From: Sphingomonas sanxanigenens DSM 19645 = NX02
GTDB taxonomy: Bacteria; Pseudomonadota; Alphaproteobacteria; Sphingomonadales; Sphingomonadaceae
Reading direction: 5' to 3'
Assembly: GCF_000512205.2 (NCBI RefSeq)
Contig: NZ_CP006644.1
Location: 1,364,001-1,428,000, forward strand
Length of the DNA: 64,000 nucleotides
Shown: in pieces, positions 55,582 to 63,049 of the stretch
Position numbering within the stretch: the stretch's first letter is position 1
Layout: each line of letters opens with the position of its first letter
Notes under the pieces: model-generated
Told to the model about the DNA's origin: nothing
The model's input: the letters and a program-made list of their open reading frames with translations, nothing else
The model's database searches: none
Position numbers and translations under genes: made by a program

Positions 55582-56416
55582 ATTCCTCCTTGAGCTTGGC
55601 GATCTCGCGATCGATCGTGCCTTCGGTCTCGGCCATCATATAATCCTGCCGCACCTGATCGCGGATGTCGGAATAGGGCATCAGCGCGGGCGCGATCGCT
55701 TCGTCCTTGCGCACGAAATGCCAGCCGCGCGGGGTGCGCACCGGGCCGATCCACTGCCCGGTCGGGGCCTTCGCCAATGTCTCGATGAAGGGCTGGCCGA
55801 AGATGCCGCGCACCATGCTGTCGCCATAACGCGGATAGTCGCGGCCCAGCCAGAAATCGTCGCCCGCCACCGCATCGCCGCGGTTGAGCGCCGCGAGCGT
55901 GCCCGCCGGATCCTTCGGCGCTGCCGAAAAGAAGATCTGCGAGAAGCTGGTCTTGGGCTCGGCGCGATAGCGCTTCAGATTCTCCGAATAATGATTGACG
56001 ATCTGTTCCTCGGTCGGCTCGGCGGGGGCGCCGGCGATCAGGTAGCGGACCTTGTCGATCAGCCGCTTCCGGGTCGGGCCGTCGGTCAGGTGCATGCCGC
56101 GCGCGATCGCTTCGCGGAACAGCAGCTCGTCGGTGATGAAATCCTTTTGCATCTTGGCTTCGTCGGCGGCAGTCGCCTTGCGACCGGCGAGCGTCTGGAA
56201 CTCGTCGACCAATGCGCGCTTCACCTCGGTGCTGTAATGGACCGGCGGCTTGCGGCTCGCCTCGACCGCGGCATAGGCGGCGAAGAAGCCGCCGCCCACG
56301 ATCAGGAACGCGAACAGCGGATCGCGCACCCCCGCCTTCAGCGCCGCGCCGATCCGCCTCGCGTCGAAACCCCGGGCGCTCCCGCCACGCACCGCCGCCC
56401 CTTGCGCCGTCGCCAT
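55559..56416 (-). CDS. Membrane-anchored peptidyl-prolyl cis-trans isomerase (parvulin/PpiC-like)
   Basis: A 285-residue protein with one membrane helix at about 32-50 (DPLFAFLIVGGGFFAAYAAV) and the rest in the periplasm. Helical SurA/PpiD-like segments are followed by a parvulin-type domain: SFSQIFFSAAPKD near 150 and GQWIGPVRTPRGWHFVRKDE near 230. It would help folding of exported proteins. ATG 56416 is chosen at the start of the unstructured leader. It overlaps hupE by 23 bases and heads a three-gene operon with hupE and the sulfotransferase. Confidence 0.85.
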   Translation of the reverse strand: MATAQGAAVRGGSARGFDARRIGAALKAGVRDPLFAFLIVGGGFFAAYAAVEASRKPPVHYSTEVKRALVDEFQTLAGRKATAADEAKMQKDFITDELLFREAIARGMHLTDGPTRKRLIDKVRYLIAGAPAEPTEEQIVNHYSENLKRYRAEPKTSFSQIFFSAAPKDPAGTLAALNRGDAVAGDDFWLGRDYPRYGDSMVRGIFGQPFIETLAKAPTGQWIGPVRTPRGWHFVRKDEAIAPALMPYSDIRDQVRQDYMMAETEGTIDREIAKLKEEYDVRIDR

Positions 56417-56491
56417 GTCCCCAGCCCCTTGCAGCGGGCCGCCGAAGGCCCCCGATGGACATGATCCTAGAGCGCGGGCGCGACGGGCGCC

Positions 56492-56509
56492 TACGTCAAA
56501 TGACGCATA
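56492..56509 (+). promoter_or_regulatory. Shared 18-bp element, urea transporter operon
   Basis: Reads TACGTCAAATGACGCATA towards urtA, the most divergent copy in its second half. TAGCCT follows after 22 bases (56532-56537). The divergent PPIase gene starts 76 bases away on the other side. Confidence 0.7.
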
Positions 56510-56605
56510 TCGATGCACCCGGCCGATTACCTAGCCTCGCGGCGATACGGTGGGCGGGGCCGCTCTTGCCGATCTGCATCCCAAGCGTTCGAGGAGTGAG
56601 GTGAG

Positions 56606-57829
56606 ATGGTGCTTCGGTCGGCGAAGATCCTGTTTCTGACGGCCGCGGTCTCCGCGCTGGCGCTGGCCGGCTGCTCGAAGGGCGGCGGCGGCGACGGCGG
56701 CGCGCCCGCGGGCGATACCGTGTCGGTGGGGGTGCTGCAGTCGCTGACCGGTACGATGGCGATCAGCGAGATCACCGTGAAGAATGCCGAGATGCTGGCG
56801 ATCGAAGAGATCAACGCGGCGGGCGGCGTGCTCGGCAAGACGATCAACGCGCTGGTCGAGGACGGCGCGTCGGATCCCTCCACCTTCGCGCAGAAGGCGT
56901 CGAAGCTGGTGGAGGACGGCAAGGTCTCCACCGTGTTCGGCGGCTGGACCTCCGCCAGCCGCAAGGCGATGCTGCCGGTGTTCGAACGCACGGATAACCT
57001 GCTGTGGTATCCGGTGCAGTTCGAGGGCAATGAATGCTCGCCCAACATCATGTATTCGGGCGCGCAGCCCAACCAGCAGATCCTGCCTGCGTTCGAATGG
57101 GCAAAGGAAAAGGGTTACAAGAACATCTTCCTGATCGGCTCGGACTATGTGTTTCCGCGCACCGCCAACCTGATCCTCAAGAAGCATATCGAAAAGGGTG
57201 GCCTCGGCGTCGCGGGCGAGGCCTATGTGCCATTGGGCGGGACCGATTTCTCCGGCGTGATCGCCAAGATCCGGGCGGCCAAGCCGGACATCGTCTTCAA
57301 CACGCTGAACGGTGACAGCAATGTCGCCTTCTTCAAGCAGATGCAGGCCGCCGGCCTGACCTCGAAGACGCTGCCGGTGATGTCCTTCTCGATCGGCGAG
57401 CAGGAAGCGCAGGCGATGGGCGCCGGGCTGGTGGAGGGCAGCTATGCCGCCTGGAACTATTTCCAGAGCCTCGACCTGCCGGGCAACGCCAGGTTCGTCG
57501 CGGCCTACAAGAAGAAATATGGCGCGGACGCCGCGATCACCGATCCGATGGTGCATGGCTATCTGAACGTGTGGGCGTGGAAGGCCGCAGTCGAGAAGGC
57601 GGGCAGCTTCGATCCGGCGGCGGTGCGCAAGGCGGCGGCGTCGCTCGGCGGGTTCGAGACGCCGATGGGCAAGGTCTCCTTCGCGGCGAACCAGAGCCTC
57701 GTGCAGAAGGCCTATATCGGCCAGCTCAAGCCCGACGGCCAGTTCGCGATCGTCGCGGACTCGGGCGCCGACATCCAGCCGGAGCCCTATGACGCGCTCG
57801 CCTTCCCCGGCAAGACGTGCAAGCTGTGA
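56606..57829 (+). CDS. urtA: Urea ABC transporter substrate-binding lipoprotein
   Basis: A 407-residue periplasmic-binding lipoprotein. ALALAGCSKGG is the lipobox with Cys at about residue 23. The mature part begins VSVGVLQSLTGTMAISE and contains ASRKAMLPVFERTDNLLWYPVQFEGNECSPNI, characteristic of UrtA/FmdD proteins that bind urea or short amides. It ends PEPYDALAFPGKTCKL, also a UrtA trait. GAGTGAGG lies upstream. It is the first gene of urtABCDE and is preceded by the 18-bp element. Urea as ligand follows from the family and from the urease context. Confidence 0.93.
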   Translation: MVLRSAKILFLTAAVSALALAGCSKGGGGDGGAPAGDTVSVGVLQSLTGTMAISEITVKNAEMLAIEEINAAGGVLGKTINALVEDGASDPSTFAQKASKLVEDGKVSTVFGGWTSASRKAMLPVFERTDNLLWYPVQFEGNECSPNIMYSGAQPNQQILPAFEWAKEKGYKNIFLIGSDYVFPRTANLILKKHIEKGGLGVAGEAYVPLGGTDFSGVIAKIRAAKPDIVFNTLNGDSNVAFFKQMQAAGLTSKTLPVMSFSIGEQEAQAMGAGLVEGSYAAWNYFQSLDLPGNARFVAAYKKKYGADAAITDPMVHGYLNVWAWKAAVEKAGSFDPAAVRKAAASLGGFETPMGKVSFAANQSLVQKAYIGQLKPDGQFAIVADSGADIQPEPYDALAFPGKTCKL

Positions 57830-57843
57830 AGGGCACGGAGCAG

Positions 57844-57977
57844 CCCCTCCCCTTCAGGGGAGGGGACGGGGCGGGGCAGCGTCGGCGGGGGCTCAACGCC
57901 GCCGGCGACGCTCTTTCCGCTGCCGCAGAAGCGCGCTTCGCCCCCCACCCCAACCCCTCCCCTGAAGGGGATGGGCG
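57844..57977. repeat. Palindromic repeat element between urtA and urtB
   Basis: CCCCTCCCCT-TC-AGGGGAGGGG forms a perfect hairpin at 57844-57865. A related inverted copy (ACCCCTCCCCTGAAGGGGAT) lies at about 57953-57972. The two ends can also pair with each other. It looks like a dispersed intergenic repeat and may lower expression of urtBCDE relative to urtA. Confidence 0.6.
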
Positions 57978-57983
57978 CGTGGC

Positions 57984-58877
57984 ATGACCGACCTCCCGCT
58001 CGTCCTCAACCAGCTGTTCAACGGCGTCTCGGTCGCATCGCTCTACCTCCTCGCCGCGCTCGGCCTGGCGCTCAGCTTCGGGCTGATGCGCGTCGTCAAC
58101 ATGGCGCATGGCGAGATGCTGATGCTGGGCGGCTATCTCGCCTGGCTGACGCTGATCGTCGTCCCCGGCCCGGCCGGCATCCTCGTCGCGATCCCGGTGG
58201 CGTTCGCGGGCGCCGCGGTTGCGGGCGGGGTGATCCAGACGGCGCTGATCTCGCGCCTCGCCGCGCGGCCGCTCGATACGCTGCTGGCGACCTGGGGCGT
58301 CAGCCTGATCCTGCAGCAGGCGGCGCGCGACCTGTTCGGCGCGATCGGCGTCGAGGTGCGCGCGCCGGACTGGCTTTCGGGCGGCATCACCGTCGCCGGC
58401 ATCGCCATGCCCTCGGCGCGGCTGTTCATCATCGGCGTGACGGTGGCGGTGCTCGCCGCGCTCGCGCTGCTGCTGGCGCGAACGCGGATCGGGCTGTTCG
58501 TGCGCGCGGTCAATCAGGACCGGATGATGGCAGGGGCCACCGGCATCGACGTGCGCCGCGTCGATCTTGCCGTCTTCTGCCTCGGATCGGGCATTGCCGG
58601 GCTGGCCGGCGTGGTGCTGGCGCTGCTCGGCCCGGTTACGCCCACGGTCGGGCAGAGCTATATCGTGCCGGCGTTCCTCGTCGTCGTGATGGGCGGCCTC
58701 GGCAGCCTCGTCGGCACCACCGTCTCGGCGGTTATCCTCGGCCTGTTCTCGGCGCTGGTGCAGATCTTCGTCGATGTCAGCGCGGCGCAGATGCTGCTGC
58801 TGCTGTTCGTCATCCTCTTCATCCAGATCCGTCCGCAGGGCGTGGTCGCGGTCAAGAGCCGCGCGCTCGATGTCTGA
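57984..58877 (+). CDS. urtB: Urea ABC transporter permease UrtB
   Basis: A 297-residue LivH-type permease with eight hydrophobic helices. LNQLFNGVSVASLYLLAALGLAL and MRVVNMAHGEMLMLGGYLAW are the family's opening; VRAVNQDRMMAGATGID is the coupling-loop region; GQSYIVPAFLVVVMGGLGSLVGT closes it. The GQSYIVPAF-type ending distinguishes UrtB from amino-acid LivH. It is shorter than UrtB forms that carry an extra periplasmic domain. It overlaps urtC by 8 bases. Confidence 0.93.
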   Translation: MTDLPLVLNQLFNGVSVASLYLLAALGLALSFGLMRVVNMAHGEMLMLGGYLAWLTLIVVPGPAGILVAIPVAFAGAAVAGGVIQTALISRLAARPLDTLLATWGVSLILQQAARDLFGAIGVEVRAPDWLSGGITVAGIAMPSARLFIIGVTVAVLAALALLLARTRIGLFVRAVNQDRMMAGATGIDVRRVDLAVFCLGSGIAGLAGVVLALLGPVTPTVGQSYIVPAFLVVVMGGLGSLVGTTVSAVILGLFSALVQIFVDVSAAQMLLLLFVILFIQIRPQGVVAVKSRALDV

Positions 58878-59898
58878 CGCGCCCCGCCTCGCATTGCCGC
58901 CGGCGGTGTCGCGCCTGCTGCCCTGGCTGCTGCTCGGTTGCGCCACGATCGCGCCCTTCCTGCTCTCGCCCTACGATCTCAACCTGCTCGCGCGCTTCAT
59001 GGCGATGGCGATCCTCGCGCTCGGCCTTGTGCTGATCTGGGGGCATGGCGGCATCCTCAGCCTGGGGCAGGGCGTGTTCTTCGGGCTCGGCGGCTATGCC
59101 ATCGCGATGCACATGAAGCTGGTGGATCTGCCGCAGGGCGAACTGCCGGACTTCATGATGTGGAGCGGCCGCGAAAGCCTGCCGATCTCGTGGGCGCCGT
59201 TCCACAGCCCGTTGCTCACCATCCTCGCGATCCTGCTGGTGCCGGCGCTGATCGGGGCGCTGTTCGCGTGGGCGGTGTTTCACCGCCGCGTCGGCGGCAC
59301 CTATTTCGCACTCATCACCCAGGCGCTGGCGCTCGCCTTCGCCACCTTCCTCACCAGCCGGCAGGATGTGACCGGCGGCTTCAACGGCCTTACCGATTTC
59401 TACGGCATCTTCGGCTTCGGCCTCTCTCGGCCCGGGGTGGCGACGAGCCTCTACTGGGTGACGCTGGCCTGCCTGTGCACTGCCTTCGTCGGCCTCCGGC
59501 TGCTGCTCGCCTCGCGCTTCGGCATCCTGCTGCGGGCGATGCGCGACGGCGAGAACCGCGCACGCTTCCTCGGTTACGACCCGACGCCGTTCAAGGTTGC
59601 CGCGTTCGCGATCGCGGCGCTGCTCGCAGGCGTCGCAGGCGCCCTGTTCACGCTCCATGCCGGGGTGGTCTCTCCCGCGCTGGTCGGCGTGGTACCCTCG
59701 ATCGAGATGGTGGTGTGGGTGGCGATCGGCGGGCGTTACAGCCTTGCCGGTGCGATCGTCGGCGCGCTGCTGGTCAACATCGCGCGCGACAGCATCTCCA
59801 GCGCGATCCCCGAACTGTGGCTCTATCTGGTCGGCGCGATCTTCATCCTGACGGTGACGATGCTGCCCAACGGCCTCGCCGGGCTGGCGAAGCGATGA
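58870..59898 (+). CDS. urtC: Urea ABC transporter permease UrtC
   Basis: A 342-residue LivM-type permease with about nine membrane helices. GLVLIWGHGGILSLGQGVFFGLGGYAIAMHMK and FALITQALALAFATFLTSRQDVTGGFNGLTDF are typical of UrtC, as is LRAMRDGENRARFLGYDPT. The segment ALVGVVPSIEMVVWVAIGGR matches UrtC rather than LivM. ATG 58870 overlaps the urtB stop; the stop overlaps urtD by ATGA. Confidence 0.93.
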   Translation: MSDAPRLALPPAVSRLLPWLLLGCATIAPFLLSPYDLNLLARFMAMAILALGLVLIWGHGGILSLGQGVFFGLGGYAIAMHMKLVDLPQGELPDFMMWSGRESLPISWAPFHSPLLTILAILLVPALIGALFAWAVFHRRVGGTYFALITQALALAFATFLTSRQDVTGGFNGLTDFYGIFGFGLSRPGVATSLYWVTLACLCTAFVGLRLLLASRFGILLRAMRDGENRARFLGYDPTPFKVAAFAIAALLAGVAGALFTLHAGVVSPALVGVVPSIEMVVWVAIGGRYSLAGAIVGALLVNIARDSISSAIPELWLYLVGAIFILTVTMLPNGLAGLAKR

Positions 59899-60653
59899 CG
59901 GCGGGGGCGGTTGCCGACCTGCTGCTCGCGGTCGACGGCGTCACCGTCGCTTTCGACGGGTTCAAGGCGCTCGACGGGTTCAGCCTCACCCTCCAGCGCG
60001 GCGAGACGCGCGTCGTGATCGGCCCCAACGGCGCGGGCAAGTCTACCTTGTGCGACACGATCATCGGCCGCGTCCGCGCCGCATCGGGGCGGATCCTGTT
60101 CCGCGGCGAGGATATCGGCGCGCTGCCCGAACAGACGATCGTCGCGCGCGGCATCTGCCGCAAGTTCCAGGCGCCGGGCGTGCTGCCGACCCTGAGCGTC
60201 GGCGACAATATGGCGCTCGCCGCGCGGCGCGACCGGCGCTGGTGGAAGAGCTTCGGCTTCGGCATCCCCGCCGCCGAACGGACATCGGTCGACGCGGCGC
60301 TGGCGATGATCGGCCTTGCCGACCGCCGCGATGCGCCCGCCGGCGAACTCTCGCATGGCGAGAAGCAATGGCTGGAGATCGGCATGGTCGTGGCGACCGG
60401 CGCCGAACTGCTGCTGCTCGACGAACCCACCGCCGGCATGGGGCCCGCCGAGACCGCGCGCACCGCCGAATTGATCCGCAGCCTGGGCGAAGGGCGCACG
60501 GTGCTGGTGATCGACCATGACATGAGCTTCGTCGAGCAACTCGCCGCGCCCGTTACGGTGATGCATCAGGGGCGCTTCCTCAAGCAGGGCAGCATCGCCG
60601 AGGTGCGCGCGGACCCCGAGGTCGCCGCGGTCTATCTGGGGCATACGGGATGA
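59895..60653 (+). CDS. urtD: Urea ABC transporter ATP-binding protein UrtD
   Basis: A 252-residue LivG-type ATPase. Walker A is GPNGAGKST, the signature is ELSHGEKQWLEIGMVVAT (LSHGE rather than LSGGQ, usual in UrtD), and Walker B is LLLLDEPTAGM. VTVAFDGFKALDGFSLTLQ opens the protein. It overlaps urtC and urtE by ATGA at both ends. Confidence 0.95.
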   Translation: MTAGAVADLLLAVDGVTVAFDGFKALDGFSLTLQRGETRVVIGPNGAGKSTLCDTIIGRVRAASGRILFRGEDIGALPEQTIVARGICRKFQAPGVLPTLSVGDNMALAARRDRRWWKSFGFGIPAAERTSVDAALAMIGLADRRDAPAGELSHGEKQWLEIGMVVATGAELLLLDEPTAGMGPAETARTAELIRSLGEGRTVLVIDHDMSFVEQLAAPVTVMHQGRFLKQGSIAEVRADPEVAAVYLGHTG

Positions 60654-61366
60654 CCGCGCCGCTGCTCGCGCTCTCCGGCCTCGCCAGCGCCTATGGCCAG
60701 AGCCAGGTGCTGTGGGATGTCGACCTCATGCTGGCCCCGGGCACCGCCACCGCGCTGATCGGCCGCAACGGCGTCGGCAAATCGACCTTGCTCGGCACGA
60801 TCATGGGCACGCGCACCGTGACCGCCGGCCGCGTCGCGTTCGATGGTGCAGACATCACCGGCCTGACCCCGCACCGCCGCGCCCGCGCCGGCATCGGCTA
60901 TGTCCCGCAGGGCCGTCACATCTTCCCGCATCTGACGGTGATGGAGAATCTGGAAACCGGCCTCGCCGCACGCGGCGGCCGCGGCAGCGGCGGTGGTGGC
61001 GTGCCCGACCATATCTTCGAGCTGTTCCCCAAGCTGCGCGACATTCGCGACCGCAAGGGCGGCTTCCTCTCGGGCGGCGAGCAACAGCAGCTCGCGATCG
61101 GCCGCGCGCTTGCCGGCGAGCCACGGCTCCTCCTGCTCGACGAGCCGACCGAGGGCATCCAGCCCAATGTCGTCCAGCAGATCGAGGCGGCGCTGCGGAC
61201 GGTGCGGGACCGGCTGGGCGTGACGATCCTCGTGGTCGAGCAATATCTCGATTTCGTCTGGCGCTTCGCCGACGGCTATTGCGCGATGGATGGCGGCCGG
61301 ATCATCCGGCAGGGCAGCACCGCGACCGAAAGCGCGGCGGATGTCGCGCATCTGGTGCAGATCTGA
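60650..61366 (+). CDS. urtE: Urea ABC transporter ATP-binding protein UrtE
   Basis: A 238-residue LivF-type ATPase. AYGQSQVLWDVDL opens it; Walker A is GRNGVGKSTLLGTIMG; GYVPQGRHIFPHLTVMENLETGL is the Q-loop region; the signature is FLSGGEQQQLAIGRALAGEP and Walker B is LLLLDEPTEGIQPNVVQQI. The EGIQPNVVQQI wording is specific for UrtE. It is the last gene of the transporter operon, followed by a hairpin. Confidence 0.95.
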   Translation: MTAPLLALSGLASAYGQSQVLWDVDLMLAPGTATALIGRNGVGKSTLLGTIMGTRTVTAGRVAFDGADITGLTPHRRARAGIGYVPQGRHIFPHLTVMENLETGLAARGGRGSGGGGVPDHIFELFPKLRDIRDRKGGFLSGGEQQQLAIGRALAGEPRLLLLDEPTEGIQPNVVQQIEAALRTVRDRLGVTILVVEQYLDFVWRFADGYCAMDGGRIIRQGSTATESAADVAHLVQI

Positions 61367-61373
61367 CCCTCAC

Positions 61374-61401
61374 CTTCTCCCCGAAGCGCCTCGGGGAAAA
61401 G
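61374..61401. terminator. Terminator hairpin after urtE
   Basis: An 11-bp stem with one mismatch (CTTCTCCCCGA / TCGGGGAAAAG) and a 6-base loop between convergent urtE and the FadR-type gene. On the minus strand the second arm runs into CTTCTCC, on the plus strand into AAAAGGGGG. Confidence 0.5.
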
Positions 61402-61406
61402 GGGGC

Positions 61407-62114
61407 TCACTTGTCCATGTCCGCCAGCGCCAGCCGCAGCAATTCGCTCATCTCGCGCCGCGCCGCCTCGGCATCGCCCGCCGCGATCGCCTGATGCACC
61501 AGCAGATGCTCGGGGAGGGGATCGCGCGGCAGGCCGTGCTTGCGTTGCTTGAAGCGCGTCGTCCAGCGCACCGCGGCACCCACCGTGCTGGCCAGCGCCG
61601 CCAGCGGCTCGTTGCGCGCGGCGTCGAGGATCGCGCGGTGGAAGCGCTGGTCGGCGTCCTGCCCAGCGGCGTTGCCGAGGCCGTAGCGCGCCATGTCGTC
61701 GAGCGCGGCGGCCATTTCCGCGATGTCATGCCGATCGCGGCGCAGCGCCGCGAATGCCGCCGCTGCCGGCTCGATCACCGCGCGCAGTTCGAACAGGCCG
61801 CGGATGAATTCCGCCTCGGGCTCGCCCTCGAACGACCAGGCGAGAACCTCGGGATCGAGCAGGTTCCAGCGGCTGCGCGGGGTGACGCGGGTGCCGGCCT
61901 TGGGGCGGCTTTCGACCAGCCCCTTGGCCGCGAGGATGCGGATCGCCTCGCGATAGGCGGTTCGCGAGACGCCCAGCGCCTCGCTCGCCTCGATCTCCCC
62001 GCCGAACACGTCGCCCGGCTTGCGCCGGCCGCCGACGATCTCGATGCCGATATCGCGCGCGATCTTGCCGTGGATGCGAGGCGAAGCGCTGCGATGCTCG
62101 TCGTCCAAGATCAT
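61407..62114 (-). CDS. FadR/GntR-family transcriptional regulator
   Basis: A 235-residue regulator. The winged helix at residues 15-80 has IHGKIARDIGIEIVGGRRKPGDV, EIEASEALGVSRTAYREAIRIL and KGLVESRPKAGTRVTPRSRW, the GntR pattern. The C-terminal all-helical FCD domain has FIRGLFELRAVIEPAAAAFAA and later metal-binding histidines (DADQRFHRAIL, HLLVHQAI). It is 14 bases downstream of the sugar dehydrogenase on the same strand and probably regulates this sugar operon. Confidence 0.9.
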   Translation of the reverse strand: MILDDEHRSASPRIHGKIARDIGIEIVGGRRKPGDVFGGEIEASEALGVSRTAYREAIRILAAKGLVESRPKAGTRVTPRSRWNLLDPEVLAWSFEGEPEAEFIRGLFELRAVIEPAAAAFAALRRDRHDIAEMAAALDDMARYGLGNAAGQDADQRFHRAILDAARNEPLAALASTVGAAVRWTTRFKQRKHGLPRDPLPEHLLVHQAIAAGDAEAARREMSELLRLALADMDK

Positions 62115-62128
62115 CCTCTCCGGCGGGT

Positions 62129-63049
62129 TCAGTCCTCGAATGCGTCGGTAACCGACGTTTCCCCGGTCAGGAAAGCATCGGCGACCAGACGGAACGGTGC
62201 AACATCCACATCGCTCTTGCCCGCCGCGATCAGTTCCGCGAAGCGCGCATAGAGTTCGGGATATTCGGCCTCGGCCGGCAGCGGCTGCGCCACGCCGTCG
62301 ATGGTCAGCGTGTTGCCGCCATGCGAAAGCACGAGCAGGCCGGCGTCGGTCTCGACTTCGATGTCCCAGGTCTGCGGGCCGGTCTGGCGCCAGTCGAACA
62401 CGGCATCGATCGGCGCGCCGCTCGCGCTGCGCATCGCCAGCCTTGCCGCGATCGGCGCCTTGCGATTGGCCGGCACTTCGAGGCTCGCCTGCTCGAGCCG
62501 CACCGGATCGGCCAGCAGCTGCGTCAGGATCGACAGCGCGTTGATGCCCGGATCGAACACGCCGAGCCCGCCCGGCTGCCAGATCCACGCCTGGCCGGGA
62601 TGCCAGTGGCGGACATCTTCCTTCCAGGAAATGTCGATGCGGCGCAATTCCTTGCCCGCGATCCACTGGCGCGCGGTCTCGACGCCGGCGGCATAGCGCG
62701 AGTGCCAGCTCGCGAACAGCGTCACGCCGGCCGCGTCGGCGGTGCGGGCGAGGTCGACCACTTCGGAAAGCGTCGCGCCCGGCGGTTTTTCGAGGAACAC
62801 ATGCTTGCCGGCGGCCAGTGCGGCGCGGGCGGCGCCATGGCGCACCTGCGGCGGCTGGCAGAGCGCAACCGCATCGAGCGTCGGCTCCTTCGCCAGCATC
62901 GTGTCGATGTCGGGATAAGCGGGAATGCCGTCCGCATGCGCGTTGCGGCTGGCGGTCGCGGCGAGGACGAATTTCTCGCTCCCCGCGATGGCGGGCACGT
63001 GCTGGTCGCGTGCGATCTTGCCGAAGCCGACGATGCCGACCCGGATCAC
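62129..63049 (-). CDS. Gfo/Idh/MocA-family sugar 1-dehydrogenase (galactose/arabinose type)
   Basis: A 306-residue NAD(P)-dependent oxidoreductase. VGIVGFGKIARDQHVPAI is the Rossmann motif, VFLEKPPGATLSEV carries the EKP catalytic lysine, and WQPGGLGVFDPGINALSILTQ the substrate-binding D-x3-N/H helix. It resembles D-galactose and L-arabinose 1-dehydrogenases of non-phosphorylative pathways. The start is GTG 63049, overlapping the upstream gene by 4 bases. The AraD1-type neighbour and FadR-type regulator support a role in sugar oxidation. Confidence 0.86.
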   Translation of the reverse strand: MIRVGIVGFGKIARDQHVPAIAGSEKFVLAATASRNAHADGIPAYPDIDTMLAKEPTLDAVALCQPPQVRHGAARAALAAGKHVFLEKPPGATLSEVVDLARTADAAGVTLFASWHSRYAAGVETARQWIAGKELRRIDISWKEDVRHWHPGQAWIWQPGGLGVFDPGINALSILTQLLADPVRLEQASLEVPANRKAPIAARLAMRSASGAPIDAVFDWRQTGPQTWDIEVETDAGLLVLSHGGNTLTIDGVAQPLPAEAEYPELYARFAELIAAGKSDVDVAPFRLVADAFLTGETSVTDAFED

